Of a stretch of DNA of 43,798 bases, positions 34,348-43,798 are shown in pieces. A program made the position numbers and the translations under genes. The notes under the pieces are model-generated. The model was given only the letters and a program-made list of their open reading frames with translations, searched no databases and was not told the DNA's origin. The stretch is from Psychrobacter sp. bablab_jr014. GTDB lineage: Bacteria; Pseudomonadota; Gammaproteobacteria; Pseudomonadales; Moraxellaceae. Numbering within the stretch: the first letter of the stretch is position 1; each line of letters begins with the position of its first letter. The DNA lies in assembly GCF_016464015.1 (NCBI RefSeq), contig NZ_JACDXT010000035.1:1-43798 (forward strand), written 5' to 3'.

Positions 34348-34511
34348 ATGGCGTACTGTTTGACACCTTTTTTGACAACTCTATGAGAAGTATCGCCTAT
34401 ATGTTATCCAACCTTATGCTTTTGTCTTAACCCGCATTGACGTAGCACTGGCTATGCGTTTTTTTATCTATTATAGTAATCTCCCTCACTATCTTCTTGG
34501 ACGATAACGTT

Positions 34512-35195
34512 ATGAGTCTGGCAGACATTTTTATTTATGACACCACATGGCCGTTCGTCGCTGAGATTGCGATACGTGTATCAGTGATGTTTGTCTTAAT
34601 CATTGTATTTTTACGTTTTACGGGTAAACGCGGGGTACGTCAGCTGTCTATCTTTGAGCTGACCATTATTCTGTCACTCGGCTCTATCGCTGGCGATCCG
34701 ATGTTTACCGAAGATTTGCCGATTGTCCAAGCGGTTATCATTATGAGCTTGGTAATTATGCTTTACCGCCTGTGTACATGGCTAATGATGCGCTATCAGC
34801 CGTTAGAGGATTTGTTAGAAGGGCGCTCGCTTTATATTATCGAAGATGGGATGCTGGTACTCGATAAAATCGAACAAGGCAAGATGTCGCACGATGAGTT
34901 TTTTTCCGAGATGCGTCAACAGGGTATTGAACATTTGGGACAAGTGCGGGTTGGGCTGTTAGAGACGGACGGCACGTTTAGCGTGTTGATGTTCGCAGAT
35001 GAGGAAGTGCATTACGGCTTGCCATTATTTCCTAAAGCCTATCAAGCGGTCAAAGACATTGAGGTGCATCAGCATTATGCCTGTATGTATTGCGGACAAG
35101 TGGTACAAGGAGTAGTGGCGAAACAACCCTGTAACCGCTGTGAAGAAAAATCTATCGGCTGGGCAAAAGCGATCAATACCAAAGTCATACGCTAA
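34512..35195 (+). CDS. DUF421 (YetF/YcaP-like) membrane protein with zinc ribbon
   Basis: The 227-residue protein starts at ATG 34512; an in-frame TTG five codons earlier is less likely. It has three N-terminal membrane helices (about residues 10-80) and the family's cytoplasmic domain with GKRGVRQLSIFELTIILSLGS, then LEGRSLYIIEDGMLVLD. The C-terminus adds a four-cysteine zinc ribbon (CMYCGQ and CNRCEE). DUF421 proteins affect spore or envelope properties in some bacteria, but their molecular role is unsettled. It is the first chromosomal gene right of the island. Confidence 0.82.
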   Translation: MSLADIFIYDTTWPFVAEIAIRVSVMFVLIIVFLRFTGKRGVRQLSIFELTIILSLGSIAGDPMFTEDLPIVQAVIIMSLVIMLYRLCTWLMMRYQPLEDLLEGRSLYIIEDGMLVLDKIEQGKMSHDEFFSEMRQQGIEHLGQVRVGLLETDGTFSVLMFADEEVHYGLPLFPKAYQAVKDIEVHQHYACMYCGQVVQGVVAKQPCNRCEEKSIGWAKAINTKVIR

Positions 35196-35238
35196 ACCAT
35201 GTAGCATTATAAAAATGATAGGATAACTCTTAAGGTGC

Positions 35239-35272
35239 AAAAAAAAGAAAACCAGCATAAAGCTGGCTTTCT
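35239..35272 (-). terminator. Terminator of the rpsF-rpsR-rplI operon
   Basis: On the minus strand AAAGCCAGC and GCTGGTTTT-type arms pair around a 5-base loop, followed by a run of T residues (complement of 35239-35246). The opposite strand also gives a hairpin with a short T run for the DUF421 gene. Confidence 0.8.
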
Positions 35273-35298
35273 TATAACGCTCACACGATCAGAGATTA

Positions 35299-35793
35299 CT
35301 ATTCTGAATCGTCTTCTTCGCTTTCTTCTGCAAAGCTGTTGTCGCCATCTTCAGATAAGATAGTAACAAGGATGCTAGCAGTTACGTCGTGATGTAGCTG
35401 AATATCAACATTGTATTCGCCAACTTGACGTAGTGCGCCTTCAGGCAGCTTCACTTCAGAACGGTCAACTTCTAGACCAGAGCTGGTTAGTGCTTCAGCG
35501 ATATCGCGAGTACCGATAGAGCCGAATAGCTTGCCTTCGTCGCCAGATTTAGCGCGCATGATGACATTTACGTCAGTCAATGCGTCAGCACGAGTCTGTG
35601 CAGCGCTTAGCTCAGCGGCTTCTTCTGCTTCAAGTTCAGCACGACGTGCTTCGAACTTTTCGATGTTAGCAGCAGTAGCTGGCAATGCTTTGCCTTGTGG
35701 GATTAGAAAGTTACGTCCGTAACCTGGTTTTACATCGACAGTTTCACCGAGCTTACCAAGGTTGACGATACGCTGTAACAAAATAACTTGCAT
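35299..35793 (-). CDS. rplI: 50S ribosomal protein L9
   Basis: The 164-residue protein has the L9 N-terminal RNA-binding domain ([20 protein letters not shown] and [14 protein letters not shown]), a connecting helix and the C-terminal domain. The last 15 residues are an acidic tail (EESEEDDSE). It is the last gene of the S6-S18-L9 operon. Confidence 0.97.
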   Translation of the reverse strand: MQVILLQRIVNLGKLGETVDVKPGYGRNFLIPQGKALPATAANIEKFEARRAELEAEEAAELSAAQTRADALTDVNVIMRAKSGDEGKLFGSIGTRDIAEALTSSGLEVDRSEVKLPEGALRQVGEYNVDIQLHHDVTASILVTILSEDGDNSFAEESEEDDSE

Positions 35794-35817
35794 GAGTCAC
35801 TCCTAGATAAACGTCAA

Positions 35818-36045
35818 TTACTGATGGTTGTCAGTATACGGTAGTAGCGCAAGGTAACGAGCTTGTTTGATAGCTGTTGCCAATTGACGCTGATATTTTG
35901 TAGAAGTACCAGTAATACGGCTTGGTACGATTTTGCCATTGTCACTGATGTACTGTTTTAGCAACTCAACATCTTTATAGTCGATGTGAGTGATGCCTTC
36001 AGCAGTGAAACGGCAGAATTTGCGACGGCGATAAAAACGTGCCAT
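35818..36045 (-). CDS. rpsR: 30S ribosomal protein S18
   Basis: The 75-residue protein has the S18 core ([55 protein letters not shown]). It lies 16 bases after rpsF with no priB between them, unlike the enterobacterial operon. GGAGAAT lies before the ATG. Confidence 0.97.
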   Translation of the reverse strand: MARFYRRRKFCRFTAEGITHIDYKDVELLKQYISDNGKIVPSRITGTSTKYQRQLATAIKQARYLALLPYTDNHQ

Positions 36046-36061
36046 GAGTATTCTCCTTTAA

Positions 36062-36448
36062 TTAGTCTTCACTGTTGTCGTCATTGTCGTTGTCTGAACG
36101 ACGGTTAGCTTTACGTGCGCGCTTTTCATCGGCATTTTTAGCTAACTGAGACTCTTCAGTGATTGCCTCATCACGGCGGATAACTAGGCTACGAATGATC
36201 GCGTCATTGTAACGGAATAGTTCTTCAAGCTCTGCAAGCGTTTCGCCATCGGTTTCGATATTGAATAGGACGTAATGAGCTTTGTGAATTTTGTTGATTG
36301 GGTAAGCCAACTGACGACGACCCCAGTCTTCTAGACGGTGGATAGTGCCATTGTTGTCTTGAACCAACTTGATGTAGCGTTCAACCATGCCGACCACTTG
36401 GTCGCTTTGGTCTGGGTGTACGATTAACACCACTTCATAATGTCGCAT
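36062..36448 (-). CDS. rpsF: 30S ribosomal protein S6
   Basis: The 128-residue protein begins [18 protein letters not shown] and has the S6 dimer partner surface for S18, then a charged C-terminal tail (about 100-128, ending [13 protein letters not shown]) that resembles the glutamate-modified tails of some S6 proteins in charge but not in exact sequence. AAGGAG lies upstream of the ATG. It is the first gene of the operon. Confidence 0.97.
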   Translation of the reverse strand: MRHYEVVLIVHPDQSDQVVGMVERYIKLVQDNNGTIHRLEDWGRRQLAYPINKIHKAHYVLFNIETDGETLAELEELFRYNDAIIRSLVIRRDEAITEESQLAKNADEKRARKANRRSDNDNDDNSED

Positions 36449-36654
36449 AAGAGACTCCTTGCGGATTAGTCAGCTATCAACCCTATGTTGATAGCAAGGA
36501 GATTTATAAGGTAAGCTAAAATAGTGTCTATAAATAAATAGGCACAAAGGCTTAGTATATAAAGCGCCGTATTATAACAACTCTGATTAAGAAGTACAAA
36601 GCCAAAATGCACGATTAATGGTCTTAACGTAAAAAATATCCAAATACTGTACTT

Positions 36655-36701
36655 GGGCGTGTCCCCATTTAGTCATAAACGCTTGAATTAGGGACACGCC
36701 C
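36655..36701 (+). mobile_element. 47-bp internally deleted IS (mini-element) with 11-bp terminal repeats
   Basis: The element starts GGGCGTGTCCC and ends with its exact complement GGGACACGCCC. Its right part encodes, just before the end, PFSHKRLN and a TAG stop. The transposase tail at 43511-43620 reads SFSHRRFN and stop before the same GACACGCCC end. The two therefore share an IS family's right end. The middle, with nearly the whole transposase, is missing. Flanking T-T dinucleotides are too short to prove a target duplication. Confidence 0.65.
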
Positions 36702-36740
36702 TTATATGCCCTAAGACGCCTGCGTTAAAGTCTATAGGCA

Positions 36741-36771
36741 CAAAAAAACAGTACCGAAGTACTGTTTTTGT
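36741..36771. terminator. Terminator downstream of the RDD gene
   Basis: ACAGTAC and GTACTGT form a perfect 7-bp stem with the four-base loop CGAA, with A and T runs on either side so that both directions are served. Confidence 0.85.
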
Positions 36772-36792
36772 CAAAAACCAATAAAGACAGAA

Positions 36793-37701
36793 TTAGGCTT
36801 TTGGCGTCTTACCAAGCTGACGGTCATCGGCTTTTACGACCAAGGTATGTGCCAATTTATCATGCAATCCAATGTTTTTATCGTTTTTTGCTGCCATAAA
36901 ATAATGTATGGCAATGACCGCAAAGCCTAGGAAGCTGGTAAAAGAAAACAACAGGTTGTATAGAATAAATAGAACAATGGTGCGCATCAGGACACGTTTG
37001 CCAAACGATGGCAACAAGTGCGTGGTTTGGTCCACTACGCGAATTCCTGTGATTAATTTACCTAATGACTGTCCGCGCAATACGATAAATAAGAACTGAA
37101 TAGCGAGCAAGCCAAATACCATCGCTTGCGACATCATTAAGGTATTCTGCGGTATCTGCTCCATAAGCGTGACGGAATACTGATAAGCCGCATCAAAATT
37201 TTGTACATTTTGAAATTTGCTGTAATCAATATTAACCTTGGTTAACGCCATGAGTAGGGGGATAACCGCGAGAAGATACAATAAACCATTGATGGCTGTC
37301 GCGAGTACGCGTGACATGATGGGCGCGAGTACCACATCGCCAACGACTTTATCTGTGGCGGCAATGGGTTTGGCTTTATTAAGCGATACAGATTTAGGTT
37401 TGGCAGTACTTTTCGTGTCGGTAGCGCGGCTTTCAGGCTTACCATACAGTCTATTAACAGACAAATTATCATCTGCTGTACTTGTTGTGTGATTCGGTGT
37501 GGGTGCAGAGGCTTGTGTAGCAAAAGCAGGTTGGTAAAATGCTTGATTGCCTGTTACCTCACCAACGCGTCGCCATTCAGTAAAGCCTTCATGCCACATC
37601 AAATCATCAAGTTGTACCTCACCTGATGCAAGCATGATATTAAGCTGATCCAACGTGTATGGACCTGCCTGTACATTGTTTCGAGCCAGAAAAATTTGCA
37701 T
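36793..37701 (-). CDS. RDD-family membrane protein with N-terminal GYF_2 domain
   Basis: The 302-residue protein begins with a GYF_2-type domain (residues 1-50, with GPYTLDQLNIMLASGEVQLDDLMWHEGFTEW), a linker of about 70 polar residues, and then an RDD domain: hydrophobic helices at about 130-150, 195-215 and 240-265, with RVLATAINGLLYL and GQSLGKLITGIRVVDQTT. The family's exact job is unsettled (ion/proton exchange has been proposed for some). It lies 103 bases downstream of ppsA on the same strand, separated by a hairpin. Confidence 0.82.
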   Translation of the reverse strand: MQIFLARNNVQAGPYTLDQLNIMLASGEVQLDDLMWHEGFTEWRRVGEVTGNQAFYQPAFATQASAPTPNHTTSTADDNLSVNRLYGKPESRATDTKSTAKPKSVSLNKAKPIAATDKVVGDVVLAPIMSRVLATAINGLLYLLAVIPLLMALTKVNIDYSKFQNVQNFDAAYQYSVTLMEQIPQNTLMMSQAMVFGLLAIQFLFIVLRGQSLGKLITGIRVVDQTTHLLPSFGKRVLMRTIVLFILYNLLFSFTSFLGFAVIAIHYFMAAKNDKNIGLHDKLAHTLVVKADDRQLGKTPKA

Positions 37702-37740
37702 AAATCCCTACATGTTCAGTCTTATCTTAGGTCATTAAAT

Positions 37741-37773
37741 GGGGTCTGTTTGTTAAGAAACAAGACAGACCCC
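37741..37773. terminator. Strong hairpin between ppsA and the RDD gene
   Basis: GGGGTCTGT (37741-37749) pairs with ACAGACCCC (37765-37773), and the inner TTGTT / AACAA extends the stem. On the minus strand it follows ppsA by about 32 bases but has only a weak T tract. It may reduce read-through from ppsA or act as an RNA 3' end. Confidence 0.5.
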
Positions 37774-37804
37774 AGTACCAAAGCGGCTTACTTATATAAG
37801 TGGC

Positions 37805-40189
37805 TTATTTTTCGCCTTCACCAGCCAAGAAGAACCAAGTATCCAGTACAGAGTCTGGGTTCAATGACACAGAGGTGATGCCTTGCTCCATGAGCCAATG
37901 GGCTAGATCTGGGTGATCTGATGGGCCTTGGCCACAGATACCGATGTATTTGCCTTGCTTGCGACAAGCAGCAATCGCCATTGATAGCAGTTTCTTAACC
38001 GCAGGATCACGCTCATCAAACAGATGCGAGATGATACCTGAGTCACGGTCCAGACCTAGGGTCAACTGGGTCAAATCGTTTGAACCGATTGAATAGCCAT
38101 CGAAGTACTCTAGGAATTCTTCTGCCAATAGAGCGTTGGTTGGTAGCTCACACATCATGATGATACGTAGGCCATTTTGGCCGCGTTTTAGACCATTTTT
38201 CTCAAGCAGTTCGATGACTTGACGTGCTTCGTCAGTGGTACGAACGAATGGAATCATAATCTCAACGTTGGTCAGACCCATCTCGTCGCGAACGCGTTTT
38301 AGGGCTTTACACTCAAGTTCAAAGCAATCGCGGAAGTTTTCTGACACATAACGGCTGGCACCACGGAAGCCAAGCATTGGGTTTTCTTCTGATGGCTCGT
38401 ACAATTTGCCGCCCAATAGGTTGGCGTATTCGTTCGACTTAAAGTCAGACATACGAACGATAACGGGCTGCTCTTTAAAGGCAACGGCTAGGGTTGAGAT
38501 ACCTTCAACCAATTTATCAACATAAAAATCTACTGGTGACGCGTAGCCTGCGATGCGCTCGCTGATGGCTTGTGACACTTCACGGGGTAGGCTGTTCATG
38601 TTCAATAGTGCTTTTGGATGCACGCCAATCATGCGGTTGATGATGAACTCAAGACGCGCAAGACCAACACCTTGGTTTGGCATTTGCGTGAACGAGAAGG
38701 CGCGATCAGGGTTACCGACGTTCATCATAATTTTGAACGCAAGATCTGGCATAGACTCGATAGAGTTGGTCTGTACTTCAAAGTCGAGCTGGCTCTCATA
38801 AATGAAGCCTGTATCGCCCTCGGCACAAGATACGGTTACGTCTTGACCGTCGCTTAGCAGTTCGGTGGCGTTACCACAGCCAACGATCGCAGGCACACCA
38901 AGCTCACGCGCGATGATAGCAGCGTGACAAGTACGGCCACCACGGTTGGTAATGATGGCAGAAGCGCGCTTCATTACTGGTTCCCAATCTGGGTCAGTCA
39001 TGTCTGATACCAGTACGTCGCCTTCTTGAACCTTGTCCATCTCGTTTAGGTTGCTTACGATACGCACTTTACCTGCACCGATACGCTGACCAATTGAACG
39101 GCCTTCGCATAGGATTTTGGCATTGCTGGTGTCGATGATGTAGCGTTCCATAACGTTGCTGTCTTGGCGGCTCTTCACGGTTTCAGGACGTGCTTGAACG
39201 ATGAAAAGCTCGCCAGTATCGCCATCTTTTGCCCACTCGATATCCATCGCGTGACCGTAGTGCTTTTCGATAGTCATGGCTTGTTTGGCAAGTTCAGTCA
39301 GCTCTTCAGTCGATAGTGAGAACTGCATACGGTCTTGCTTATCAACATCAACGGTTTTGACTGATTTGGCAGTGCTGCCTTCATCGCCATAGACCATTTT
39401 CTTATGCTTGCTGCCTAGGTTACGACGGATAACGGCAGGCTTGTTGTCGTTGATAAGGGCTTTAGATAGGTAGAATTCGTCAGGGTTTACCGCACCCTGT
39501 ACGACCATTTCGCCGAGGCCATAGCTTGAGGTGATAAATACGACTTGGTCAAAACCACTTTCGGTATCTAGGGTAAACATAACGCCCGCTGCGCCAGTTT
39601 CTGAGCGAACCATACGCTGGATACCCGCTGATAGGGCAACACCTGCGTGCTCAAAACCTTTATGTACGCGATAAGAAATAGCGCGGTCGTTGTATAAAGA
39701 AGAAAAGACTTCTTTAATCGCAATCAATACGTTGTCGATACCACGGATGTTTAGGTACGTTTCTTGCTGACCTGCAAACGAAGCGTCTGGCAAATCTTCA
39801 GCAGTCGCTGACGAACGTACAGCAACAGCGATGTCTTCGCCGCCACTCATTTCTTCAAAGGCTTGACGAACTTCTTGTTCCAAATCTTTTGGCAGTTCTT
39901 GGTCGATAATCCACTGACGGATTTTCTTACCGGTTGCCGTCAAGGCATTAACATCATCAACGTCTAAAGCTTTAAGCTCGTCATTAATCTTGTCAAGCAG
40001 ACCTGTTTCAGTCAAAAAGCGGTTAAACGCTTCGGCTGTGGTTGCAAAACCACCAGGAACGCTTACGCCCAAATCTGACAGATGGCTGATCATTTCACCC
40101 AGTGAGGCGTTTTTGCCGCCAACTCTGTCGATGTCATCTTTTCCTAGCTTATCAAGATTGATTACGAGTGCTGTAGATTGCGCTGTCAT
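37805..40189 (-). CDS. ppsA: Phosphoenolpyruvate synthase
   Basis: The 794-residue enzyme makes PEP from pyruvate with ATP, giving AMP and phosphate, for gluconeogenesis. The N-terminal nucleotide-binding domain has [12 protein letters not shown] and [20 protein letters not shown]. The central phospho-histidine domain has [21 protein letters not shown], and the C-terminal PEP/pyruvate domain includes [19 protein letters not shown] and [11 protein letters not shown]. The regulator ppsR is divergent, as in E. coli; it phosphorylates the catalytic domain's threonine next to the histidine (T in GGRTCH). Confidence 0.97.
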   Translation of the reverse strand: MTAQSTALVINLDKLGKDDIDRVGGKNASLGEMISHLSDLGVSVPGGFATTAEAFNRFLTETGLLDKINDELKALDVDDVNALTATGKKIRQWIIDQELPKDLEQEVRQAFEEMSGGEDIAVAVRSSATAEDLPDASFAGQQETYLNIRGIDNVLIAIKEVFSSLYNDRAISYRVHKGFEHAGVALSAGIQRMVRSETGAAGVMFTLDTESGFDQVVFITSSYGLGEMVVQGAVNPDEFYLSKALINDNKPAVIRRNLGSKHKKMVYGDEGSTAKSVKTVDVDKQDRMQFSLSTEELTELAKQAMTIEKHYGHAMDIEWAKDGDTGELFIVQARPETVKSRQDSNVMERYIIDTSNAKILCEGRSIGQRIGAGKVRIVSNLNEMDKVQEGDVLVSDMTDPDWEPVMKRASAIITNRGGRTCHAAIIARELGVPAIVGCGNATELLSDGQDVTVSCAEGDTGFIYESQLDFEVQTNSIESMPDLAFKIMMNVGNPDRAFSFTQMPNQGVGLARLEFIINRMIGVHPKALLNMNSLPREVSQAISERIAGYASPVDFYVDKLVEGISTLAVAFKEQPVIVRMSDFKSNEYANLLGGKLYEPSEENPMLGFRGASRYVSENFRDCFELECKALKRVRDEMGLTNVEIMIPFVRTTDEARQVIELLEKNGLKRGQNGLRIIMMCELPTNALLAEEFLEYFDGYSIGSNDLTQLTLGLDRDSGIISHLFDERDPAVKKLLSMAIAACRKQGKYIGICGQGPSDHPDLAHWLMEQGITSVSLNPDSVLDTWFFLAGEGEK

Positions 40190-40588
40190 GATAACTCCGA
40201 AAAATAAGGTTATTTAGTAAGGATTATAAGGGCAGATTATACCGTTATAATTTTAGAATTTCGAGTAGAGAAACAAAAAACTTGCGAAAAATTGCCATCT
40301 TTTTTGTATCAATACGCATTTTGAGACACATCTTAGACATATTTTCTTAATGAAAACAGGGTTGGGGATAGAGGTAAAGAGATATGATCAAGACAAGAGA
40401 AGCGCTCAAACATAGATTTTTATTCATTCGGCAATATGCGTATAATGACAAATCGGCATCGCGCTTTAAGATCAGACGCACTTAGCGCGTGCCATGCATA
40501 ACATCATAGGTAGGCGGTATAAGTGCTGCGCGTAGAGGTGCAGATTTTAATCCCATATTTTTTGTTGCTTGATATAGTGAGATTTTTT
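40190..40588. promoter_or_regulatory. Divergent ppsA/ppsR control region
   Basis: About 400 AT-rich bases separate the two divergent genes. A consensus TATAAT at 40441-40446 with a weak TTTTAT hexamer 17 bases upstream (40418-40423) could transcribe ppsR. No promoter for ppsA stands out. No gene is seen here. Confidence 0.4.
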
Positions 40589-41482
40589 ATGTACGCCAAT
40601 GTTTCAGGGCAAGACAAGCCCACTATCCAAAACCGTCATGCACTGAGCCTAGACAATTCACAAGCCATCCGCAGTGCCTTTTTTATCTCAGATGGTACGG
40701 CCATTACTGCCGAGACACTTGGCCGCTCTATCCTAAGTCAGTTTGCTTCTGTCCCTTTTGAGACCCATGTCTTGCCGTATGTAGATACGCTAGAGCGTGC
40801 GCAAGACGCGGTTGAGCAAATTAACATGGCGTATCAACGCGATGGGTTATTGCCGCTCGTTTTTGATACTATCGTCAGTCCTGAAATACGCGAAAAAATC
40901 AATTCGGCAGACAGTTGCAATCTTGATATGTATGAAGGTTTGATTGGCCGTATTGCCGAAGAAACAGGCATCGAGCCTGATGGGCACTCAGGGCACGCGC
41001 ATGATCACGTGGATTCTGAGACGTATAAAGCGCGTATTGATGCGGTGCATTTTGCGCTTGATAATGATGATGGGGCGCGTACGCGTCATTACAACATGGC
41101 AGATATTATTTTGGTTGGGGTGTCACGCTCAGGCAAGACGCCAACATCGCTGTATTTGGCCTTACAATTTGGTATTCGTGCCGCCAACTATCCGTTGACC
41201 GAAGACGACTTGTATGACAATCAGTTGCCAAAGGCACTACGCGAGCATAAAGACAAACTGTTTGGCCTCATGATTGATACCGATCGCTTGGTGCGTATCC
41301 GTCAAGAGCGCCGTGCAGGCAGCCGCTATTCAAGCTATCAGCAGTGTCAGCAGGAGCAGCGTGCTATTCAGGGTATTTATATCTCGCAAGGCATTCCAAA
41401 TCTGGACGTGTCAGAGATGTCTGTGGAAGAGATTGCAACACGCATACTACAGATGACAGGACTAAAACGCCGTATTGGTTGA
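40589..41482 (+). CDS. ppsR: PEP synthetase regulatory protein (kinase/pyrophosphorylase)
   Basis: The 297-residue protein is of the DUF299 family, which both inactivates PEP synthase by ADP-dependent phosphorylation and reactivates it by phosphorolysis. Its P-loop is GVSRSGKTPTS, followed by LALQFGIRAANYPLTEDDL. The ATG at 40589 has the family's start close by (AFFISDGTAITAETLG about 30 residues in). An in-frame GTG at 40523 would add 22 hydrophobic residues and is not preferred. Confidence 0.93.
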   Translation: MYANVSGQDKPTIQNRHALSLDNSQAIRSAFFISDGTAITAETLGRSILSQFASVPFETHVLPYVDTLERAQDAVEQINMAYQRDGLLPLVFDTIVSPEIREKINSADSCNLDMYEGLIGRIAEETGIEPDGHSGHAHDHVDSETYKARIDAVHFALDNDDGARTRHYNMADIILVGVSRSGKTPTSLYLALQFGIRAANYPLTEDDLYDNQLPKALREHKDKLFGLMIDTDRLVRIRQERRAGSRYSSYQQCQQEQRAIQGIYISQGIPNLDVSEMSVEEIATRILQMTGLKRRIG

Positions 41483-41490
41483 TATTATAG

Positions 41491-41524
41491 AAGAGGTCAT
41501 GCCACATTGAGTATGACCTCTTTT
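41491..41524 (+). terminator. Terminator of ppsR
   Basis: AAGAGGTCAT and ATGACCTCTT are complementary (10 bp) around a 12-base loop, with two more T residues after the stem. Confidence 0.8.
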
Positions 41525-41714
41525 AATAAAGCACGCCCTAATATTGAACAAATAAATGCTATCTATTTAGTTATAAGAATATAGGCATGTACAATGCACT
41601 TCGATGTCAAGCAGGATATGGGCACCTAAGAGCGCCCATCATGCGCCAATGATGACGTACAGACATCTTTACTGTAGGCACTAAATTTACGCACAAAAAA
41701 GATAAGAGGACACG

Positions 41715-43364
41715 ATGGTTAATAAACGCAAAGGCGATACCACCAACGATACGGGTACAGACACCAAAACCGAAGTATCGAACAAGGACGCAGGGAGCGC
41801 GCCGAACACGACCCCTGAAAAAACCCAAGATAAAAGTACGCAAGAAAAAATCGAACAAACGCATGAGCAAGTCACTGAAGACATCATGCACCATCCTGCC
41901 TTAGTCAGTCCGCTTGATGATAAGCGCATCGATATCAAATCAAACCTAACACGTGACTCACAGCGCCTAAAAGCCGACAGCCATCCTTATGACTATGACG
42001 CGGTTATCTTAGGTGCAGGCCCTGCGGGTGAAGCGGCGGCAATGAAGCTGTCAAAAGCGGGCAAAAAAGTTGCCGTAATTGATCCACGTGAGCAGGTTGG
42101 CGGTAACTGTACGCACGTCGGTACGATTCCAAGTAAAGCACTGCGTCAATCGGTATTCAACCTGATTAACTATCGCCGTGACCCCATGTTCACGCAAACG
42201 ATGGACTATCAGCAAGTACCACTCAATAAGGTTTTGGCCAGTGCGCGTCAAGTCATTCGTCGTCAGGTCAACACGCATACCCGCTTTTATGAGCGCAATC
42301 AAGTTGAGGTGGTTCATGGTTGGGCAAGCTTCGTAGACGCGCATACGCTACGCATCGAGATTGATGATAACGCCTTTGAGCAGATTACCTTTAATAAAGC
42401 TATTATCACTGTCGGTAGTCGTCCGTACCGTCCTGAGATTCTAGACTTTGATCATCCACGTGTCTTTGATTCTGACAAAATCCTACAAATGGATTATACC
42501 GTTAAGAAAATCATCATCTATGGCGCTGGCGTGATCGGCTGTGAATATGCCTCTATCTTTACGGGTCTTGGCTATAAAGTGGATTTAATCAATAACAAAG
42601 ACCAATTGCTCAGCTACTTAGATAGCGAAATTAGCGACGCCATCGCGCATGACTTTAGACAATTTGGCGTCCTTATCCGTAGTAATGAAGAGATTGATCA
42701 TTTAGAGACCCACGATGACTGCGTGATTTTGCACTTAAAGAGTGGTAAGAAAATCAAATCAGACGCTATTTTGTGGTCGAATGGTCGCTCAGGCAATACC
42801 GAAGGTCTTAACCTAGAAGCGATCGGTCTAACCGCCAACAGCCGCGGTCAGCTACACGTTGATGACACTTATCGCACCGAAGTTGACCATATTTATGCTG
42901 CAGGTGACGTGATTGGTTGGCCATCGCTGGCTTCAGCGGCTTACGATCAAGGACGCTGTGCAGCCGCCTTTATGGTCGGTGACCGTGATGCCGAGCCTGT
43001 CTCCAGTGTACCGACAGGCATCTATACTATCCCTGAAATTTCAAGCATCGGTAAAACGGAGCAAGAGCTAACGGATGAAAAAGTGCCTTATGAAGTGGGT
43101 CAGGCATTCTTTAAGCACTTAGCACGCGCGCAAATCATTGGCGAGCGTAGTGGCGTGTTAAAAATTCTTTTCCATCGCGAGACATTAGAGATTCTGGGTA
43201 TTCACTGCTATGGCAACCATGCCTCAGAGATTATCCACATCGGTCAGGCGGTTATGAAGTGTAATAACACCCTAGAGTACTTTGTAAATACGACCTTTAA
43301 CTATCCAACGATGGCAGAAGCGTATCGTGTGGCCGCGCTCAATGGTCTCAACCGCGTGTTTTAG
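41715..43364 (+). CDS. sthA: Soluble pyridine nucleotide transhydrogenase with N-terminal extension
   Basis: The enzyme moves hydride between NADPH and NAD+ and uses FAD. The FAD-binding Rossmann motif is [10 protein letters not shown] near residue 100. The active-site region [15 protein letters not shown] has Thr where disulfide reductases have the second Cys, which separates SthA from lipoamide dehydrogenase. The second Rossmann motif is [13 protein letters not shown]. The first 92 residues are a charged, low-complexity extension (K/D/T/E/N/Q) not found in E. coli SthA. AAGAGG precedes the ATG by five bases, so the extension appears real; an inner ATG at 41886 would give a shorter protein. 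A strong terminator follows. Confidence 0.92.
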   Translation: MVNKRKGDTTNDTGTDTKTEVSNKDAGSAPNTTPEKTQDKSTQEKIEQTHEQVTEDIMHHPALVSPLDDKRIDIKSNLTRDSQRLKADSHPYDYDAVILGAGPAGEAAAMKLSKAGKKVAVIDPREQVGGNCTHVGTIPSKALRQSVFNLINYRRDPMFTQTMDYQQVPLNKVLASARQVIRRQVNTHTRFYERNQVEVVHGWASFVDAHTLRIEIDDNAFEQITFNKAIITVGSRPYRPEILDFDHPRVFDSDKILQMDYTVKKIIIYGAGVIGCEYASIFTGLGYKVDLINNKDQLLSYLDSEISDAIAHDFRQFGVLIRSNEEIDHLETHDDCVILHLKSGKKIKSDAILWSNGRSGNTEGLNLEAIGLTANSRGQLHVDDTYRTEVDHIYAAGDVIGWPSLASAAYDQGRCAAAFMVGDRDAEPVSSVPTGIYTIPEISSIGKTEQELTDEKVPYEVGQAFFKHLARAQIIGERSGVLKILFHRETLEILGIHCYGNHASEIIHIGQAVMKCNNTLEYFVNTTFNYPTMAEAYRVAALNGLNRVF

Positions 43365-43385
43365 TTCTTCTTAATGGATAAAATC

Positions 43386-43421
43386 AAAAAAAGCGTCTGC
43401 ACAAGGTCAGACGCTTTTTTT
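43386..43421 (+). terminator. Terminator of sthA
   Basis: AAGCGTCTG and CAGACGCTT pair around an 8-base loop, flanked by A and T runs. Confidence 0.9.
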
Positions 43422-43497
43422 ATGAACCTCTATTTTATGGTTGCTGATCGTTACTGTCTATGATGTTGTTGAGCAAGATGTCTGGCATGGCTACTAG

Positions 43498-43620
43498 GGC
43501 GTGTCTTCAATTGAAACGTCTATGACTAAATGATTTAGAAATGGCTAAATCTTCGGCAAACGGTGTCAAATAGCTGTTCAATATCTCGATATTATCTGCG
43601 CTATTTTCCTTGTTTGCCTT
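43498..43620 (-). mobile_element. Transposase C-terminal remnant with terminal repeat
   Basis: The minus strand encodes about 38 codons ending NSYLTPFAEDLAISKSFSHR, then RFN and a TGA stop at 43511-43513. Directly after it come the bases GACACGCCC, matching the right end of the 47-bp mini-element. The left boundary (43498) is therefore an IS end, and the fragment is cut at 43620 where the 140-bp repeat begins. The IS family was not determined. Confidence 0.65.
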
Positions 43621-43759
43621 TAGGGCGTGTTGACCATTCGACCATGGCACTGACAGTGACTATTTTTTAGGCGATTCGAGGTTAAAAATAATAAGTTTAG
43701 TCATTCTAAGCGTTTATTTTTAACGATGAAGCGGCAAAAAAGAGTCCTGTCCCTGCGGG
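43620..43759 (+). repeat. Right copy of the 140-bp inverted repeat, IS-like end
   Basis: Exact complement of 1-140 apart from one base (43657). It begins TTAGGGCGTG, so the GGGCGTG end faces the transposase remnant at 43498-43620. The sequence continues to the window end, where the minus strand reads RDLQRSMGQF and a stop in one frame. Confidence 0.85.
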
Positions 43760-43798
43760 CTGATGCTAAAATTGCCCCATACTGCGTTGCAAATCTCG

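Larger units (their letters stand above)
36449..36792. other. rpsF upstream region with a mini-element
   Basis: This 344-bp gap carries the terminator of the RDD gene (36741-36771) and the transposon-like repeat at 36655-36701. The rpsF promoter should lie between 36449 and 36650, but no clear pair of hexamers was found. Confidence 0.4.

Overview
This window looks like a Moraxellaceae chromosome, most probably Psychrobacter. That is my inference from moderate GC, petABC-sspA, alaS-lysC-csrA and prmB-aroC neighbourhoods, creBC, and a tmRNA with tag ANDETYALAA; no marker here names the genus outright. Most of it is ordinary housekeeping DNA. About 9 kb (25.35-34.3 kb) is a mobile island inserted in the 3' end of the tmRNA gene.

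Layout. 1-140 and 43620-43759 are inverted copies of one 140-bp sequence that begins with an IS-like GGGCGTG end, so the window is bounded by repeats and is probably a contig broken there. 0.1-3.5 kb: sspA and the cytochrome bc1 operon petABC (minus strand). 4-9.1 kb: ABC-F ATPase uup, slyX, a FadL-type porin with an unusual helical insert, and a HopJ-family gene. 9.1-14.1 kb: csrA, lysC (with a convincing internal start for a separate regulatory subunit) and alaS. 14.4-21.1 kb: a DUF389 membrane protein with a long acidic N-terminus, a small membrane protein, an L,D-transpeptidase, prmB and aroC. 21.4-24.9 kb: creC-creB-like two-component genes and a carboxylesterase. 24.99-25.35 kb: ssrA.

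The island. An 18-bp direct repeat (CCGCCATCTCCACCAAAT) marks attL inside ssrA and attR at 34.3 kb. Matching 26-bp double GTTGGTATT arm-site motifs lie inside both ends. From left to right it carries a P4-type tyrosine integrase; an AT-rich 455-aa gene of unknown function between two hairpins; a tightly overlapped six-gene operon (AlpA-like regulator, HTH protein, membrane-anchored protein, 193-aa protein, 36-aa basic peptide, DUF3987 primase/helicase-like protein); a 236-bp field of about 16 TTAGC/GCTAA repeats that looks like an iteron origin; an AT-rich coiled-coil, tail-anchored protein; and an end region with an amber-interrupted reading frame. No capsid, terminase or conjugation genes are visible. 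This fits a satellite-like or self-replicating integrative element with two orphan cargo genes, and it is the best candidate here for something undescribed.

Right of the island: a DUF421 (YetF-like) protein, the rpsF-rpsR-rplI operon, a GYF/RDD membrane protein, ppsA with its divergent regulator ppsR, and the soluble transhydrogenase sthA. Small transposon relics are scattered between genes: a 47-bp mini-element at 36.65 kb, a 48-bp IS3-type end-to-end palindrome at 8.55 kb, and a transposase tail at 43.5 kb. Housekeeping genes are mostly closed by strong hairpin terminators.
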